Source of the DNA: Lentzea jiangxiensis
Lineage (GTDB): Bacteria; Actinomycetota; Actinomycetes; Mycobacteriales; Pseudonocardiaceae
Direction of reading: 5' to 3'
Length of the DNA: 64,000 bases
Assembly: GCF_900104175.1 (NCBI RefSeq)
Contig: NZ_FNIX01000011.1
Location: 124,001 to 188,000 of the forward strand
The notes below the pieces were generated by a model. It made no database searches. It was not told the origin of the DNA and saw only the letters and a list, made by a program, of their open reading frames with translations. The first letter of the stretch is position 1. Every line of letters begins with the position of its first letter. Below are positions 8,586-17,420 of this stretch, piece by piece. A program made the translations under genes and the position numbers.

Positions 8586-9563
8586 TCATGGGCACCGGAC
8601 CACCTGTCCCGCGTAGGACAGGCCCGCGCCGAACCCGACCATCAGCACCACGTCTCCGGAGGAGATCTCGCCCGCCGACCTCATGTGGTCCAGCGCCATG
8701 GGGATCGAGGCCGAGGAGGTGTTGCCGGATTCGACGATGTCTCGAGCGATCTTCAGGTCCTCGCGAGCACCATTCTTGTGCAGGCGCTTCGCGATCGCCT
8801 CGATGATCCTGAGGTTGGCCTGGTGCGGGGCGAACACGTCCACGTCGGACAGTTCGACGCCCGCGAGCTCGGCGGCGCGCAGCGCCACCGGTGCGATCTG
8901 GGTCGTCGCCCACCGGAAGACCGCCTGGCCCTCCTGGTGGATGAACGAGTCGCGGTCGTCGATCCTGATGACCTCGGACATCGAGCCGTCCGATCCCCAG
9001 GCGACGGGGCCGATCTCGTTCGTGTCGCTGGCGCCGACCACGACGGCACCCGCGCCGTCCGCGAAGATGATCGCGGTCGAGCGGTCGTCCTGGTGGGTCC
9101 AGTCGGTCAGCTTCTCCGCGCCGACGACGAGGATGTTCTTCACCGTGCCCGCGCGGACGATGTCCGCGGCGGTCGCGACGGCGTAGCAGAAGCCCGCGCA
9201 CGCGGCGTTCAGGTCGAACGCGGCCGCGGCCTGGACGCCGAGCCGGGTGGCGACCTGCGCGGCGGCGTTCGGGATCGTCGACGGCATGGTGCACGTCGCC
9301 ACGATCACGCCACCGATGTCCTCGGGCGTCAGGCCCGCGTCCTCGATCGCCTTCGCGCCCGCGAGGACGGACATGTCGACGACGCCCTCGTCCTTCGCCG
9401 CCACGCGCCGGTTGGCGATGCCGACCCGCTCGCGGATCCACTCGTCCGAGGTGTCCATGCGCTCGGCCAGGTCGTGGTTGCTCACCACGGTCTCGGGCTG
9501 GTAGCTGCCGAGGCCGAGGATGCGGCTACCCGCGGCTGCCTGCGGGGCCTGGAAGGTCGTCAC
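8586..9563 (-). CDS. fabH: Beta-ketoacyl-ACP synthase III
   Basis: This 325-residue initiator condensing enzyme joins an acyl-CoA starter to malonyl-ACP. It has the active-site Cys in LNAACAGFCYA, the His in FAPHQANLR and the Asn in SGNTSSASIP, so the full Cys-His-Asn triad is present. The GTG start overlaps the fabD stop by four bases. It contrasts with the second KS III in the polyketide cluster, which has replaced these residues. Confidence 0.96.
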   Translation of the reverse strand: MTTFQAPQAAAGSRILGLGSYQPETVVSNHDLAERMDTSDEWIRERVGIANRRVAAKDEGVVDMSVLAGAKAIEDAGLTPEDIGGVIVATCTMPSTIPNAAAQVATRLGVQAAAAFDLNAACAGFCYAVATAADIVRAGTVKNILVVGAEKLTDWTHQDDRSTAIIFADGAGAVVVGASDTNEIGPVAWGSDGSMSEVIRIDDRDSFIHQEGQAVFRWATTQIAPVALRAAELAGVELSDVDVFAPHQANLRIIEAIAKRLHKNGAREDLKIARDIVESGNTSSASIPMALDHMRSAGEISSGDVVLMVGFGAGLSYAGQVVRCP

Positions 9564-10489
9564 TTGGTGGCTCCAACGGTGTCGAAGAGCTCCGCGACCT
9601 TCTCGAGCTGGTCAGGGGTCTTCAGGGCGAGGGTGGCGGTGCCCTTCATCGCACGCTTGGCGAGACCGGTGAGCACGCCGGCGGGCGGCAGTTCGACCGA
9701 GCCGCCGACGCCCCTCTCGACGAACGCGGCCTGGCACAGGTCCCAGCGGACGGGGCTCGTGACCTGGGAGACCAGGCGCCGCAGCACCTCGGCGCCCTCG
9801 GCGACGAACTGACCGTCCTTGTTGGACACCAGCGGCAGCGACGGGTCCTGCGTGGCGACTTCGGCGGCACGCGCGCGCACGGCGTCTTCGGCCGATGCCA
9901 TGTACTTGGTGTGGAACGCGCCCGCGACGGCCAGCTTGCGGATCTTCGCCGGGCCGGGCGGGTTCTCCACCAGCGCGTCGAGCGCGGCGTGCGGTCCGGC
10001 CGCGACGATCTGACCGGCACCGTTGCGGTTCGCGGGCACGAGGCCGAGCTCGTCCAGGCGCGCCAGCACCTCCGGCTCGTCACCGCCGAGCACCGCGGCC
10101 ATGCCGGTCGGCTCCAGGGCGCAGGCCTGCGCCATCGCCGCACCGCGCACGGCGGCCAGGGCGACGGCGTCGTCGGCGCTGATGACGCCCGCGACCGCGG
10201 CGGCGGCGAGCTCGCCGACCGAGTGTCCGCCGACCACCACCTGGGACGGCAGTGCGACGCGCTTGCGCAGCTCGCCGAACGCGAGCACGGCGAGCGCCAC
10301 GACGAGAGGCTGGGTGATCGCGGTGTCGACGATCTCGTCGGCCTCCGCGGTGGTGCCGAGGCGCACCAGGTCGAGGCCCGTGATCTCCGACCACGTGCGC
10401 ACCTGCTTCTCGGCCCCCTCCAGTTCGAGCCAGGGGGCGAGCATGCCGGGCGTCTGGGACCCTTGTCCGGGCGCGAGGAGTGCGATCAC
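9560..10489 (-). CDS. fabD: Malonyl-CoA:ACP transacylase
   Basis: This enzyme of about 309 residues transfers malonyl from CoA to ACP. It has the N-terminal APGQGSQ oxyanion motif, the nucleophile Ser in VGGHSVGELAAA and the downstream catalytic His in GAFHTKYM. The GTG at 10489 is preferred because the protein then begins directly with IALLAPGQGSQ, as family members do. An in-frame GTG at 10516 would add nine codons with atypical usage, including a TTA. It is the first gene of the fab operon and lies just downstream of the likely regulator gene fasR. Confidence 0.94.
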   Translation of the reverse strand: MIALLAPGQGSQTPGMLAPWLELEGAEKQVRTWSEITGLDLVRLGTTAEADEIVDTAITQPLVVALAVLAFGELRKRVALPSQVVVGGHSVGELAAAAVAGVISADDAVALAAVRGAAMAQACALEPTGMAAVLGGDEPEVLARLDELGLVPANRNGAGQIVAAGPHAALDALVENPPGPAKIRKLAVAGAFHTKYMASAEDAVRARAAEVATQDPSLPLVSNKDGQFVAEGAEVLRRLVSQVTSPVRWDLCQAAFVERGVGGSVELPPAGVLTGLAKRAMKGTATLALKTPDQLEKVAELFDTVGATK

Positions 10490-10556
10490 GCCGATTACTA
10501 AAGCTGGTGGAGCCACCGGTACCCCATGTCGTGAACAACTAAGTACGGCGATCGTA

Positions 10557-10575
10557 TTTGTAGAAACCCTACAAA
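10557..10575. promoter_or_regulatory. Inverted repeat upstream of the fab operon (candidate FasR operator)
   Basis: TTTGTAG (10557-10563) and CTACAAA (10569-10575) form a 7-base inverted repeat with a 5-base spacer. It is the only AT-rich symmetric element between fasR and fabD. Its place directly upstream of fabD makes it a candidate site for the adjacent regulator. This is inferred from position and symmetry. Confidence 0.5.
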
Positions 10576-10683
10576 AATGTCAGCCGGACGAACGCGTCAC
10601 GACGTAAGCCCAGCTCAGGGTGTCGACGGTTCGTTTGGTCCTCACTCCAACGGATGGGTGCGAACTCCGTCACAACCAGTTCA

Positions 10684-11883
10684 CTACCACAGGCCCCGGG
10701 AGCGGGCAAGGCGTCCTACAGACAAAGCGACGCGAAGCACAAGTGCGTCTCGAGCGTCGTGTGCATTTCTTCCCGTCATTTCCTGAACGCGCCGAAGGCG
10801 ATATCTGACCGTGTTCGGGTGCACGAACAGTCTTTTCGCGCACGTCTCCAGCACGCCCCCGACTTCCAGGAACGCGTCCACGGTCTCCAGCAACGCGCCA
10901 CCCGCGTCCTCCAGGGGCCTCGCGACCCTGTCGACCAACTGCCACTCGGCCTCCGGGTCGCCCGCGAGCGCCCGTTCCGGCAGCAGGTCGAGGGACCGGA
11001 CGGGCCGGGGGGCGGCGGGCCAGCCCACGACGGCCCGCAGCCCGCTCAGCGCGTCGCTCGCGCTGCGGTGCGCCTCCGCGAGGCTCGCCACGGTCGGCCC
11101 GGCGACCACGGGACCCTCGCCGAAGCCCTCGGCGATGCGACCCAGCACGTCCTCACCGGTCTCCGTCGGTCCGCCGAGCACGACGACCAGCCGGGAGCCC
11201 TGCACGGACAGCAGCACGGGCCGGCCGGCGCGGGCCGCCTTGCTGCGCACCGAGTAGATGATCGCGGGCGGGTCCTCGCCGCCGGGGTTGCCGACCAGCG
11301 CGGTCGCCTCGAGCGCCGGGTCCCAGCCGAGCGCGGCGGCGCGGGAGAGCAGCGACTCCTCGGGGTCGCCGCGCACGATGCCGTCGACGACCAGCGCCTC
11401 CAGCCGGGCGTCCCACGCACCGCGCGCCTCGGCGGCCGCCGCGTAGGAGGTGGCGGCGGAGAAGGCGATCTCCCGCCCGTACCGCAGCACGCCTTCCATC
11501 AGCAGCGCGCGCTCGGCCTCGTTCGCCGCCATCAGCGGCATCTGCTCCTCGAACAGCTCCAGAGCTATCCGCACCAGCTCGACGGTCTGGCGCAGGCTCA
11601 CCCAGCGCGAGATGTCCTTCGGCGCGCTGCGGAACGCCTCCGCGGTCAGCCGGATCGCCTGCTGCCGGTCGTGCAGCCACTCGACGAACCCGGCCACGCC
11701 GTTCTGGATCAGCAGCAGCACGCTCGCCCGCTGGTCCGCGGGCATCCTGGCGAACCAGGACAGCCGCCGCTCCATCTCCGACACGCTGGCGGTCGCGAGC
11801 GAACCCGACGCGCGTTCGATCTTGCGCATCGTGCGGGCGGAGAGCGCGGGCGGGTGCTCCTCCTTCGCCTTGCTGCTGGTCAT
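10684..11883 (-). CDS. fasR: PucR-family transcriptional regulator of fatty acid synthesis, FasR
   Basis: This 399-residue regulator has a long N-terminal region and a central GGDEF-related domain. A C-terminal PucR helix-turn-helix (FVHPNTVRYRLRRVQEM, about 350-366) ends the protein. In Streptomyces the same kind of gene sits immediately upstream of fabD-fabH-acpP-fabF and activates that operon, and the layout here is identical. The start ATG lacks a ribosome site but has TAGGCT exactly six bases upstream, suggesting a leaderless message. Confidence 0.9.
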   Translation of the reverse strand: MTSSKAKEEHPPALSARTMRKIERASGSLATASVSEMERRLSWFARMPADQRASVLLLIQNGVAGFVEWLHDRQQAIRLTAEAFRSAPKDISRWVSLRQTVELVRIALELFEEQMPLMAANEAERALLMEGVLRYGREIAFSAATSYAAAAEARGAWDARLEALVVDGIVRGDPEESLLSRAAALGWDPALEATALVGNPGGEDPPAIIYSVRSKAARAGRPVLLSVQGSRLVVVLGGPTETGEDVLGRIAEGFGEGPVVAGPTVASLAEAHRSASDALSGLRAVVGWPAAPRPVRSLDLLPERALAGDPEAEWQLVDRVARPLEDAGGALLETVDAFLEVGGVLETCAKRLFVHPNTVRYRLRRVQEMTGRNAHDARDALVLRVALSVGRLARSRGLW

Positions 11884-12001
11884 GCCCGCAGCCTAAGGCA
11901 GGGAAGGGGCATCACTGGGACGGGTGACACAACCCATGTGATCGTTTTCCCGGCCATACCTTCGGGCAGCAGAGGTCTTTCGTGCGGCGTGGAGGTTCGT
12001 C

Positions 12002-13561
12002 ATGCATAGGTTCCCGGCCCTTGCCCTGAGCGCGGTGGTGCTGCTGACGACGAGCGCCGCCGCCACAGCCGGCCCTCCCGACCCGCTGGCCGGGTTCTAC
12101 GCGCAACCGGTCAGGTGGGCGCAGTGCGGCGGGAAGCTGGCCGACCTGGAGTGCGCCACGCTCGTGGCGCCGCTCGACTACACCGAACCGGCCGGGGACC
12201 GGATCAACCTGACGATCAGCCGCAGGAAGGCCACCGCGCCCGACCGCAGGCGCGGCGTGCTGTTCACCAATCCGGGTGGACCTGGCGGGTCGGGGCTCGG
12301 CCTGCCGCTGTTCCTCGCGAAGTCCGAGCTCGTGAAGGTCTACGACGTGATCGGCATCGACCCGCGCGGCGTCGGCGGCTCCACGGCGCTGAACTGCCGC
12401 ACCGCGCCCGCGATCGCCGCACCGGAGTCGCGGCCCCCGGACGGCGAGTTCGGCAAGTGGGCGGCCGAGGCGCGCGAGGCCGAGGAGGCCTGCCAGAGGT
12501 CCGCCGGCGGCATCCGGCAGTTCATCAGCACGCCCAACACCGCACGGGACATGGACGTCGTGCGCGGCGCCCTGGGCGAGCACAAGATCAACTACTTGGG
12601 CTACTCCTACGGCACGTACCTGGGCGCGGTGTACGGGACGTTGTTCCCGAACAGGCTCGACCGCAGCGTGCTCGACTCGGCCGTGCACCCGGAGTGGATC
12701 TGGCACGAGCAGTTCCGCCAGCAGGCCGTGGCGTACCGGATGGACGTCGAGGCGTGGGCCGAGTGGGTGGGGCAGCGCCACGAGAAGTTCGGCCTGGGCA
12801 GGTCGCGCGACGAGGTGCTGGCCGAGGTCGAGGAGGTCGCCGCGAAGCTGCACGCGGCACCCGTCGGCGAGTACGACCGCTCCGCCTTCGACGGCGCGCT
12901 GGGCGTGGGCGCCCGCTACCGGCCGCTGTGGTCGGACCTGGCGTCGATCGTGGTCCAGCTGCGGTCGGGGGAGCAGACGCAGAACGCCGAGGGTGCCCAA
13001 GCCGGTCAGGTGCTCGCGAACACCGGCCTGGAGGAACTGCGCTCCGGTGTGTTCGACACGGTCACCTGCGAGTCGGACTGGCCGACCGACCTGCACGTCT
13101 ACTACGAGAACATGCGGATGTTCCGCGACCGCTACCCGTACGGCTTCGGCATCGTGCGGGCGGCGCCGATGACGTGCACCTTCCGCTCGTTCACGCCGCC
13201 GGAGCCGCCGGTGAGGATCAGCCGCAAGGGCTACCCGGTCGGTGTCGTCGTGCAGTCCGAGGGCGACACGCAGACCCAGTACGCGGGCGGCCCGGCGATG
13301 GCGCAGCGGCTCGGGCACAACCTGGTCACCGTCGTCGACGAGGGCAAGCACGGCCTCTACGGCGGCGGCAACGCGTGCGTCGACGCCAAGGTCGACCGGT
13401 ACCTGGTCGACGGGGCGCTGCCCGGCAGCAGCTCCGAGTGCGCCGGGGACCCGCGGCCCGAGGTGCCGCAGGACGGCCAGGGCGGTGCGGCTCCCGCGCT
13501 GTCCCCCGGCCGGATCCAGACCTACCTCGACGGGCGCGGGCTGAGCGCGGTGCGGCCGTAG
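12002..13561 (+). CDS. Secreted alpha/beta hydrolase, tripeptidyl aminopeptidase-like (TAP family)
   Basis: This 519-residue protein has a Sec signal peptide (about residues 1-23, cleaving after AAATA). The alpha/beta hydrolase core shows an oxyanion segment NPGGPGGSG, the nucleophile elbow GYSYG with Ser202, and a C-terminal TAP-type extension. The Asp (SEGDTQ) and His (GKHGLY) of the triad are visible. It probably cleaves short peptides or esters outside the cell. A ribosome site GGAGG lies 6 bases before the ATG. A second family member near 40 kb in the polyketide cluster has lost the signal peptide and the nucleophile. Confidence 0.9.
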   Translation: MHRFPALALSAVVLLTTSAAATAGPPDPLAGFYAQPVRWAQCGGKLADLECATLVAPLDYTEPAGDRINLTISRRKATAPDRRRGVLFTNPGGPGGSGLGLPLFLAKSELVKVYDVIGIDPRGVGGSTALNCRTAPAIAAPESRPPDGEFGKWAAEAREAEEACQRSAGGIRQFISTPNTARDMDVVRGALGEHKINYLGYSYGTYLGAVYGTLFPNRLDRSVLDSAVHPEWIWHEQFRQQAVAYRMDVEAWAEWVGQRHEKFGLGRSRDEVLAEVEEVAAKLHAAPVGEYDRSAFDGALGVGARYRPLWSDLASIVVQLRSGEQTQNAEGAQAGQVLANTGLEELRSGVFDTVTCESDWPTDLHVYYENMRMFRDRYPYGFGIVRAAPMTCTFRSFTPPEPPVRISRKGYPVGVVVQSEGDTQTQYAGGPAMAQRLGHNLVTVVDEGKHGLYGGGNACVDAKVDRYLVDGALPGSSSECAGDPRPEVPQDGQGGAAPALSPGRIQTYLDGRGLSAVRP

Positions 13562-13567
13562 AAACGT

Positions 13568-13602
13568 GGAAGCGCCCGACACGGAGCGTGTCGGGCGCTT
13601 CC
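13568..13602 (+). terminator. Terminator after the secreted hydrolase gene
   Basis: Perfect 16-base inverted repeat (13568-13583 and 13587-13602) with a 3-base loop starting seven bases after the stop codon, followed by a pyrimidine-rich tract. Confidence 0.85.
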
Positions 13603-14186
13603 CTCTCCCCGGTCCCCACCGGTGGTTCCACTCTGAACTGTATTGAGACAAAAATCCACGTCAGCCACCCTTTCGTGTCACGGTGTCGAAGTTGTGGGGC
13701 GGTGCGGTCCGCGAAACGATCAAGCGGTCGGATCTTCACCCACCGCGACTTCTCGTTCCAGGAACGCCGGTGAGCTGGCAGATCACGAGGGCCTGGGTCA
13801 GGCGTGGACGGTGGTGGCCACGTTCGTGCCGAAGCTGCTGGGCAACATCACGTACGGCGTCGTCATCATCGGCGTGGGCGGCGGCCTGGTCCGCCCGATG
13901 CGGCAGCGCTGGGAGGGCTGCCTGACCCGCGTGCAGGACGAGGCGCGGTCGCGGTCCCCGGTGCCGCGCGCGTCGCAGGAGATGCCGCAGACCGCCGGTG
14001 GCCGCACGGGCGACGCCCCGACGGCACGCCGACGACCGACGGGTGGTTCCCACCTGCCGGAAGGGGTTTCGCGCAAACATCACGCGCAGGGCCCCTTCTT
14101 CGTGTTCTGGGAGTTCTCCAGTTCCGGTCCAGGGTGCGCACGGAACCTCGTAGCCACCCGAACTGTTCCATCGCGGTGGAGGACCA
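13603..14186. other. Intergenic region with a decayed coding fragment
   Basis: About 580 bases. The middle part carries the coding remnant annotated separately. 13603-13770 and 14060-14186 show no gene. The last bases contain the GGAGG ribosome site of the next gene. Confidence 0.5.
13772..14045 (+). pseudogene. Remnant of a TM-helix-repeat (CmpX-like) membrane protein
   Basis: In one forward frame this stretch shows strong G/C third-position bias and encodes AWTVVATFVPKLLG, a typical first segment of mechanosensitive-channel-like TM-helix-repeat proteins. A second hydrophobic stretch and GGGLVRPMRQRWE, which resembles the C-terminal end of the same proteins, follow directly. The middle repeats are missing. 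There is no good start codon or ribosome site, and the frame runs on without a stop into the next gene. An internally deleted pseudogene is the likeliest reading. A short functional membrane protein is possible. Confidence 0.4.
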
Positions 14187-15230
14187 ATGAAAGCCCTTGT
14201 GCTGTCCGCGGGCGTGCGCCCGACCGGGTACTCGCTGCCCAGGCAGATCGTCCCCATCGCGAACAAGCCGGTGCTCGAGTACGTGGTCGAGAACCTGAGG
14301 GACGTCGGGATCACCGAGATCGGCCTCGTCGTCGGTGACCACGGCCAGGAGATCTCCGAGCTGTTCGGCGACGGCTCCTACCTGGGCGTCTCGATCACCT
14401 ACATCAGGCAGGACCTGCCGCTCGGGCTCGCGCACTGCGTCCGGATCGCCCGGCCGTTCCTCGGTGACGACGACTTCGTGCTCTACCTCGGCGACAACGT
14501 GCTGGTGGAGGGCATCGGCCAGATCGCCGACGAGTTCGCGAGGCTGCGCCCGTCCGCCCAGGTGCTCGTCGACAAGGTGGAGGACCCGCGCCTGTACGGC
14601 GTCGCGGAGGTCGACGAGAACTCGCGCGTGACGCGGCTGGTCGAGCACCCGCAGGAGCCGCGCAGCGACCTCGCGATGATCGGCGTCTACTTCTTCACGC
14701 CCGCCATCCACGCCGCCGTCGACGCGATCGAGCCGTCGTGGCGCGGCGAGTTCGAGATCACCGACGCGCTGCAGTGGCTCGTGACGCACGAACGCGACGT
14801 GCGGGCGCGGATGTACTCCGGGTTCTGGAAGGACACCGGCAGGGTCGAGGACGTGCTGGAGTGCAACCGCGAGCTGCTGATGGGGTTGCGAACCGACATC
14901 CAGGGCGTCGTCGACGACGAGTCGCGACTGATCGGCGACGTCGTGGTCGAGGAGGGCGCGCGCGTCGTGCGGTCGTGCATCGTCGGCCCCGTGATCATCG
15001 GCGCCGGGACGCTCGTCGAGGAGTCGATCATCGGGCCGTACACGTCGATCGGCGCGGACTGCCGGATCACCGAGGCCGGGCTGGCCGGCTCGATCGTGCT
15101 GAACGAGGCCTCCGTGCACAACGTGTCGGGCATCGAGACGTCGCTGATCGGCCGCCGGGCCCGCGTCGGGTCGGCGCGCCAGCACCGGCTCGTGGTCGGT
15201 GACGGCGCGCACGTCGAGGTCGCCGCCTAG
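14187..15230 (+). CDS. RmlA/StrD-like sugar-phosphate nucleotidylyltransferase lacking the G-loop
   Basis: This 347-residue protein has the nucleotidyltransferase fold (about residues 1-235) followed by a left-handed beta-helix tail, as in the long glucose-1-phosphate thymidylyltransferases. VPIANKPVLEYV, GDNVLVEGI, EHPQEPRSDLAMIGVYFF and WKDTGRVEDVLECNRELL are recognisable. The usual GGxGTRLRP nucleotide-binding signature after the first strand is absent: KALVLSAG passes straight to VRPTGYS, about five residues short. It may be inactive, regulatory or use another substrate. The ribosome site is GGAGG. It stands alone, with no other dTDP-sugar genes nearby, and overlaps the convergent next gene by four bases. 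Confidence 0.8.
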   Translation: MKALVLSAGVRPTGYSLPRQIVPIANKPVLEYVVENLRDVGITEIGLVVGDHGQEISELFGDGSYLGVSITYIRQDLPLGLAHCVRIARPFLGDDDFVLYLGDNVLVEGIGQIADEFARLRPSAQVLVDKVEDPRLYGVAEVDENSRVTRLVEHPQEPRSDLAMIGVYFFTPAIHAAVDAIEPSWRGEFEITDALQWLVTHERDVRARMYSGFWKDTGRVEDVLECNRELLMGLRTDIQGVVDDESRLIGDVVVEEGARVVRSCIVGPVIIGAGTLVEESIIGPYTSIGADCRITEAGLAGSIVLNEASVHNVSGIETSLIGRRARVGSARQHRLVVGDGAHVEVAA

Positions 15231-16267
15231 CCGCGGATCCAGTCCTGGAGGCGGTCGCACTCCTCGGCGACCGCCTTCTTCCTGCTCGGCGGCAGCTCGT
15301 CGATGTGGTCGACGGTGATCGTGCGGTCCTCGGTGACCGCCCACGTGGCGGCGACGTAGCCGTCGACGAGGACCGTGGGCTTGCCGCCGATGACGACGCC
15401 GAGCCGGTCGTCGGCGATGACCCGGCGGCGGTCGGCGTGGGCGAGCAGGATGTTGTCGAACTCGGGCAGCAGCCGGACCGGCAGCGGGGTGCCCGCGTCG
15501 GGACGCGGGGCGTCGGGGAGGTCGAACAGCTCCTTGCCGCCCTCGGTGCGGAAGGTGACGAGCTCCGGCCTGAGCTCCTCGAACGTCGCGGTGAGCTTCG
15601 TGAGGCCGGACCACTGCTGGGCGTCCATGACGGTGGCGGGGCCGAAGGCCTTCAGGTAGCGCAGCACCAGTTCGCGCTTGTCCATCGCCTGCTGCGGCCG
15701 CCCGAGCCAGTTCTCCAGCGTCGTGCAGACGGCACGGCCGCTGCGGTGCCACAGCCCGCGCGGCGGGAGCTGGACCAGGGCGAGCTTGTTGCGCAGGGCG
15801 TTGCCGAGGACGGTGTGCTCGCGGTCGGGCCAGCGCTCCTGCAGCTGCCGGCCGGCGTCCGCGGTGCCCTGCGGGGTGTCGTCGAGGATCTCGCGGCCGG
15901 CCGCGGCGACCTCGTCGAAGTCGAGACCCCTCAGGCGGGCGGCGAACGGGCCGCTCCGCAGCTCGCGGTCGAGCCGGAGCTGGGTGTGGGGCCTCAGCCC
16001 GAGCGCGTCCCGTGCGCTGACCAGGTGGATCGTGCCGCGCATCAGCAGGATGCGGACGGCTTCGCGGCGGGTCAGCAGGTCTTCCAGCTCCTGCGGCCGG
16101 AAGTCGTGGATGCGCGTCCACAGACCGACGTAGGGCGACTTCGGTTCCTGGGCCTGGATGCCGACGAGGTGCTCGATGGTGGCGAGCGCGCTCTTGCCGG
16201 CGCGCTCGCGCAGCATCTGGCGTTCGATCAGCGCTCTGTTGAGCTGGTCCTGGCTGAGCGTCCCCAT
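15227..16267 (-). CDS. Winged-helix DNA-binding protein, AlkZ/AlkX-like (HTH_42)
   Basis: This 346-residue protein is of the family that contains the DNA glycosylase AlkZ, which removes bulky or cross-linked bases. The QxQ motif used as the catalytic element in that family is present in GIQAQEPKSPY (about residues 51-61). Other family blocks are RGTIHLVSARDA and PEFDNILLAH-like text near the C-terminus. The ATG has no ribosome site but TAGTCT lies exactly six bases upstream, so it is probably leaderless. A base-repair role is inferred from family; the substrate is unknown. Confidence 0.82.
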   Translation of the reverse strand: MGTLSQDQLNRALIERQMLRERAGKSALATIEHLVGIQAQEPKSPYVGLWTRIHDFRPQELEDLLTRREAVRILLMRGTIHLVSARDALGLRPHTQLRLDRELRSGPFAARLRGLDFDEVAAAGREILDDTPQGTADAGRQLQERWPDREHTVLGNALRNKLALVQLPPRGLWHRSGRAVCTTLENWLGRPQQAMDKRELVLRYLKAFGPATVMDAQQWSGLTKLTATFEELRPELVTFRTEGGKELFDLPDAPRPDAGTPLPVRLLPEFDNILLAHADRRRVIADDRLGVVIGGKPTVLVDGYVAATWAVTEDRTITVDHIDELPPSRKKAVAEECDRLQDWIRG

Positions 16268-16276
16268 CGGGACAGA

Positions 16277-17365
16277 CTAGAACCTGATGAACGCGAAACC
16301 GGTGCCGTTCGGGCGTTCTCCGTCGTGGACGACGAACAGGTTGAGCTTGCCGAGGACGATGTCGGCACCGTCGGAGTGCTCGACGTCCTTCACGCGGAAG
16401 TCCCGGAGCGGCACCATGTCGGCCTTGCGGTAGGCGACGAACCGCGAGTCGCCCTGGCTGGAGGCGAGCAGCACGTCGTCCGCGATCGTGAGGCCCTCGG
16501 CGTCGGCTTCGAGCCACTTCCCGCCGAAACCGGGGTTCGGGCCGTCCGGTTCGCACTCCTCGGTCTCGGGGTCGTACTTCTGCGGCGCGCCGAACGTGCG
16601 GACCTTGTCCACAAGCTGCGGCTTGCCAAAGCCGTTGGCGCGCAAAGGGATTCGCCAGATGCCGACGTCCTCCTGCGCGGCGTACAGGGTGTTCGTCCGC
16701 TCGTCGATCACCATTCCCTCGACCTGCGGGCCCTCGCCGGGCTCGCCGCACACGGTCCAACTCCTGCCGTCCGGCAGCGTGAAGGTGCTCGGCAGGTCCA
16801 GGGTGGACACCTTCCTGGTGTCGTACGTCCTGCCCTTCTGCACCTGCAGCAACGCGATGCTCGTCTCGTTGCGCCGGCTCGTCACGACGACGTCCTTGCC
16901 CTGGACGCGCCCGGCGGCCAGGCCGTAGACGGTGTGCTGGCCGTCGACCTCGGCCTCGGTCCGGCTGAACACGGGCTTCGTCGCGGGGTTCGTGACGTCC
17001 CGCGCACCGCGTTCGTCCACTTGGAACACCCGGATGCGGTCACGGCCGCGGTCGCTGACGAACGCCAGGTCGCCGAGGACGTCGACGTTGTTGTAGCGGC
17101 CGGGTTTGGCATCGGGCGTCGGCGGCTGCGGCGCCGGGTGGATGCCGATCGTGCGGCCGTTGAGGTCGAACGCCGCCAGGCCACCTTCCTTGAGCGTGCC
17201 CAGGACCACACTGCGCTCGGTGTCGCGCGGGTTCACCCAGATGGCCGGGTCGTCGGCGTCCGCGGGCTCCTCGAACGTCTGCGTGACCACCGTCGGTGTG
17301 ATGACGGGCGGCACGGGGGTGGTGAGGAACAAAGGCACGAGCGCCAGTGCTAAGGGAGATGACAT
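16277..17365 (-). CDS. Beta-propeller phytase-like protein, secreted
   Basis: This 362-residue protein has a short N-terminal hydrophobic signal-like segment. A beta-propeller phytase domain follows with DDPAIWVNP, RYNNVDV, VDGQHTVYGLA, EGMVIDERTNTLYAAQED and EADAEGLTI motifs. These supply the calcium-binding acidic residues of this family. It would release phosphate from phytate outside the cell. The fifth codon is TTA (Leu), rare in such genomes and read by the bldA tRNA in Streptomyces, so developmental control is possible. TACGGT lies six bases before the ATG, consistent with a leaderless transcript. Confidence 0.87.
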   Translation of the reverse strand: MSSPLALALVPLFLTTPVPPVITPTVVTQTFEEPADADDPAIWVNPRDTERSVVLGTLKEGGLAAFDLNGRTIGIHPAPQPPTPDAKPGRYNNVDVLGDLAFVSDRGRDRIRVFQVDERGARDVTNPATKPVFSRTEAEVDGQHTVYGLAAGRVQGKDVVVTSRRNETSIALLQVQKGRTYDTRKVSTLDLPSTFTLPDGRSWTVCGEPGEGPQVEGMVIDERTNTLYAAQEDVGIWRIPLRANGFGKPQLVDKVRTFGAPQKYDPETEECEPDGPNPGFGGKWLEADAEGLTIADDVLLASSQGDSRFVAYRKADMVPLRDFRVKDVEHSDGADIVLGKLNLFVVHDGERPNGTGFAFIRF

Positions 17366-17420
17366 GGTGGGACCGTAGGGAACACCGGTATACGGCGACT
17401 GAACCCCGGGGGAACAAGTC

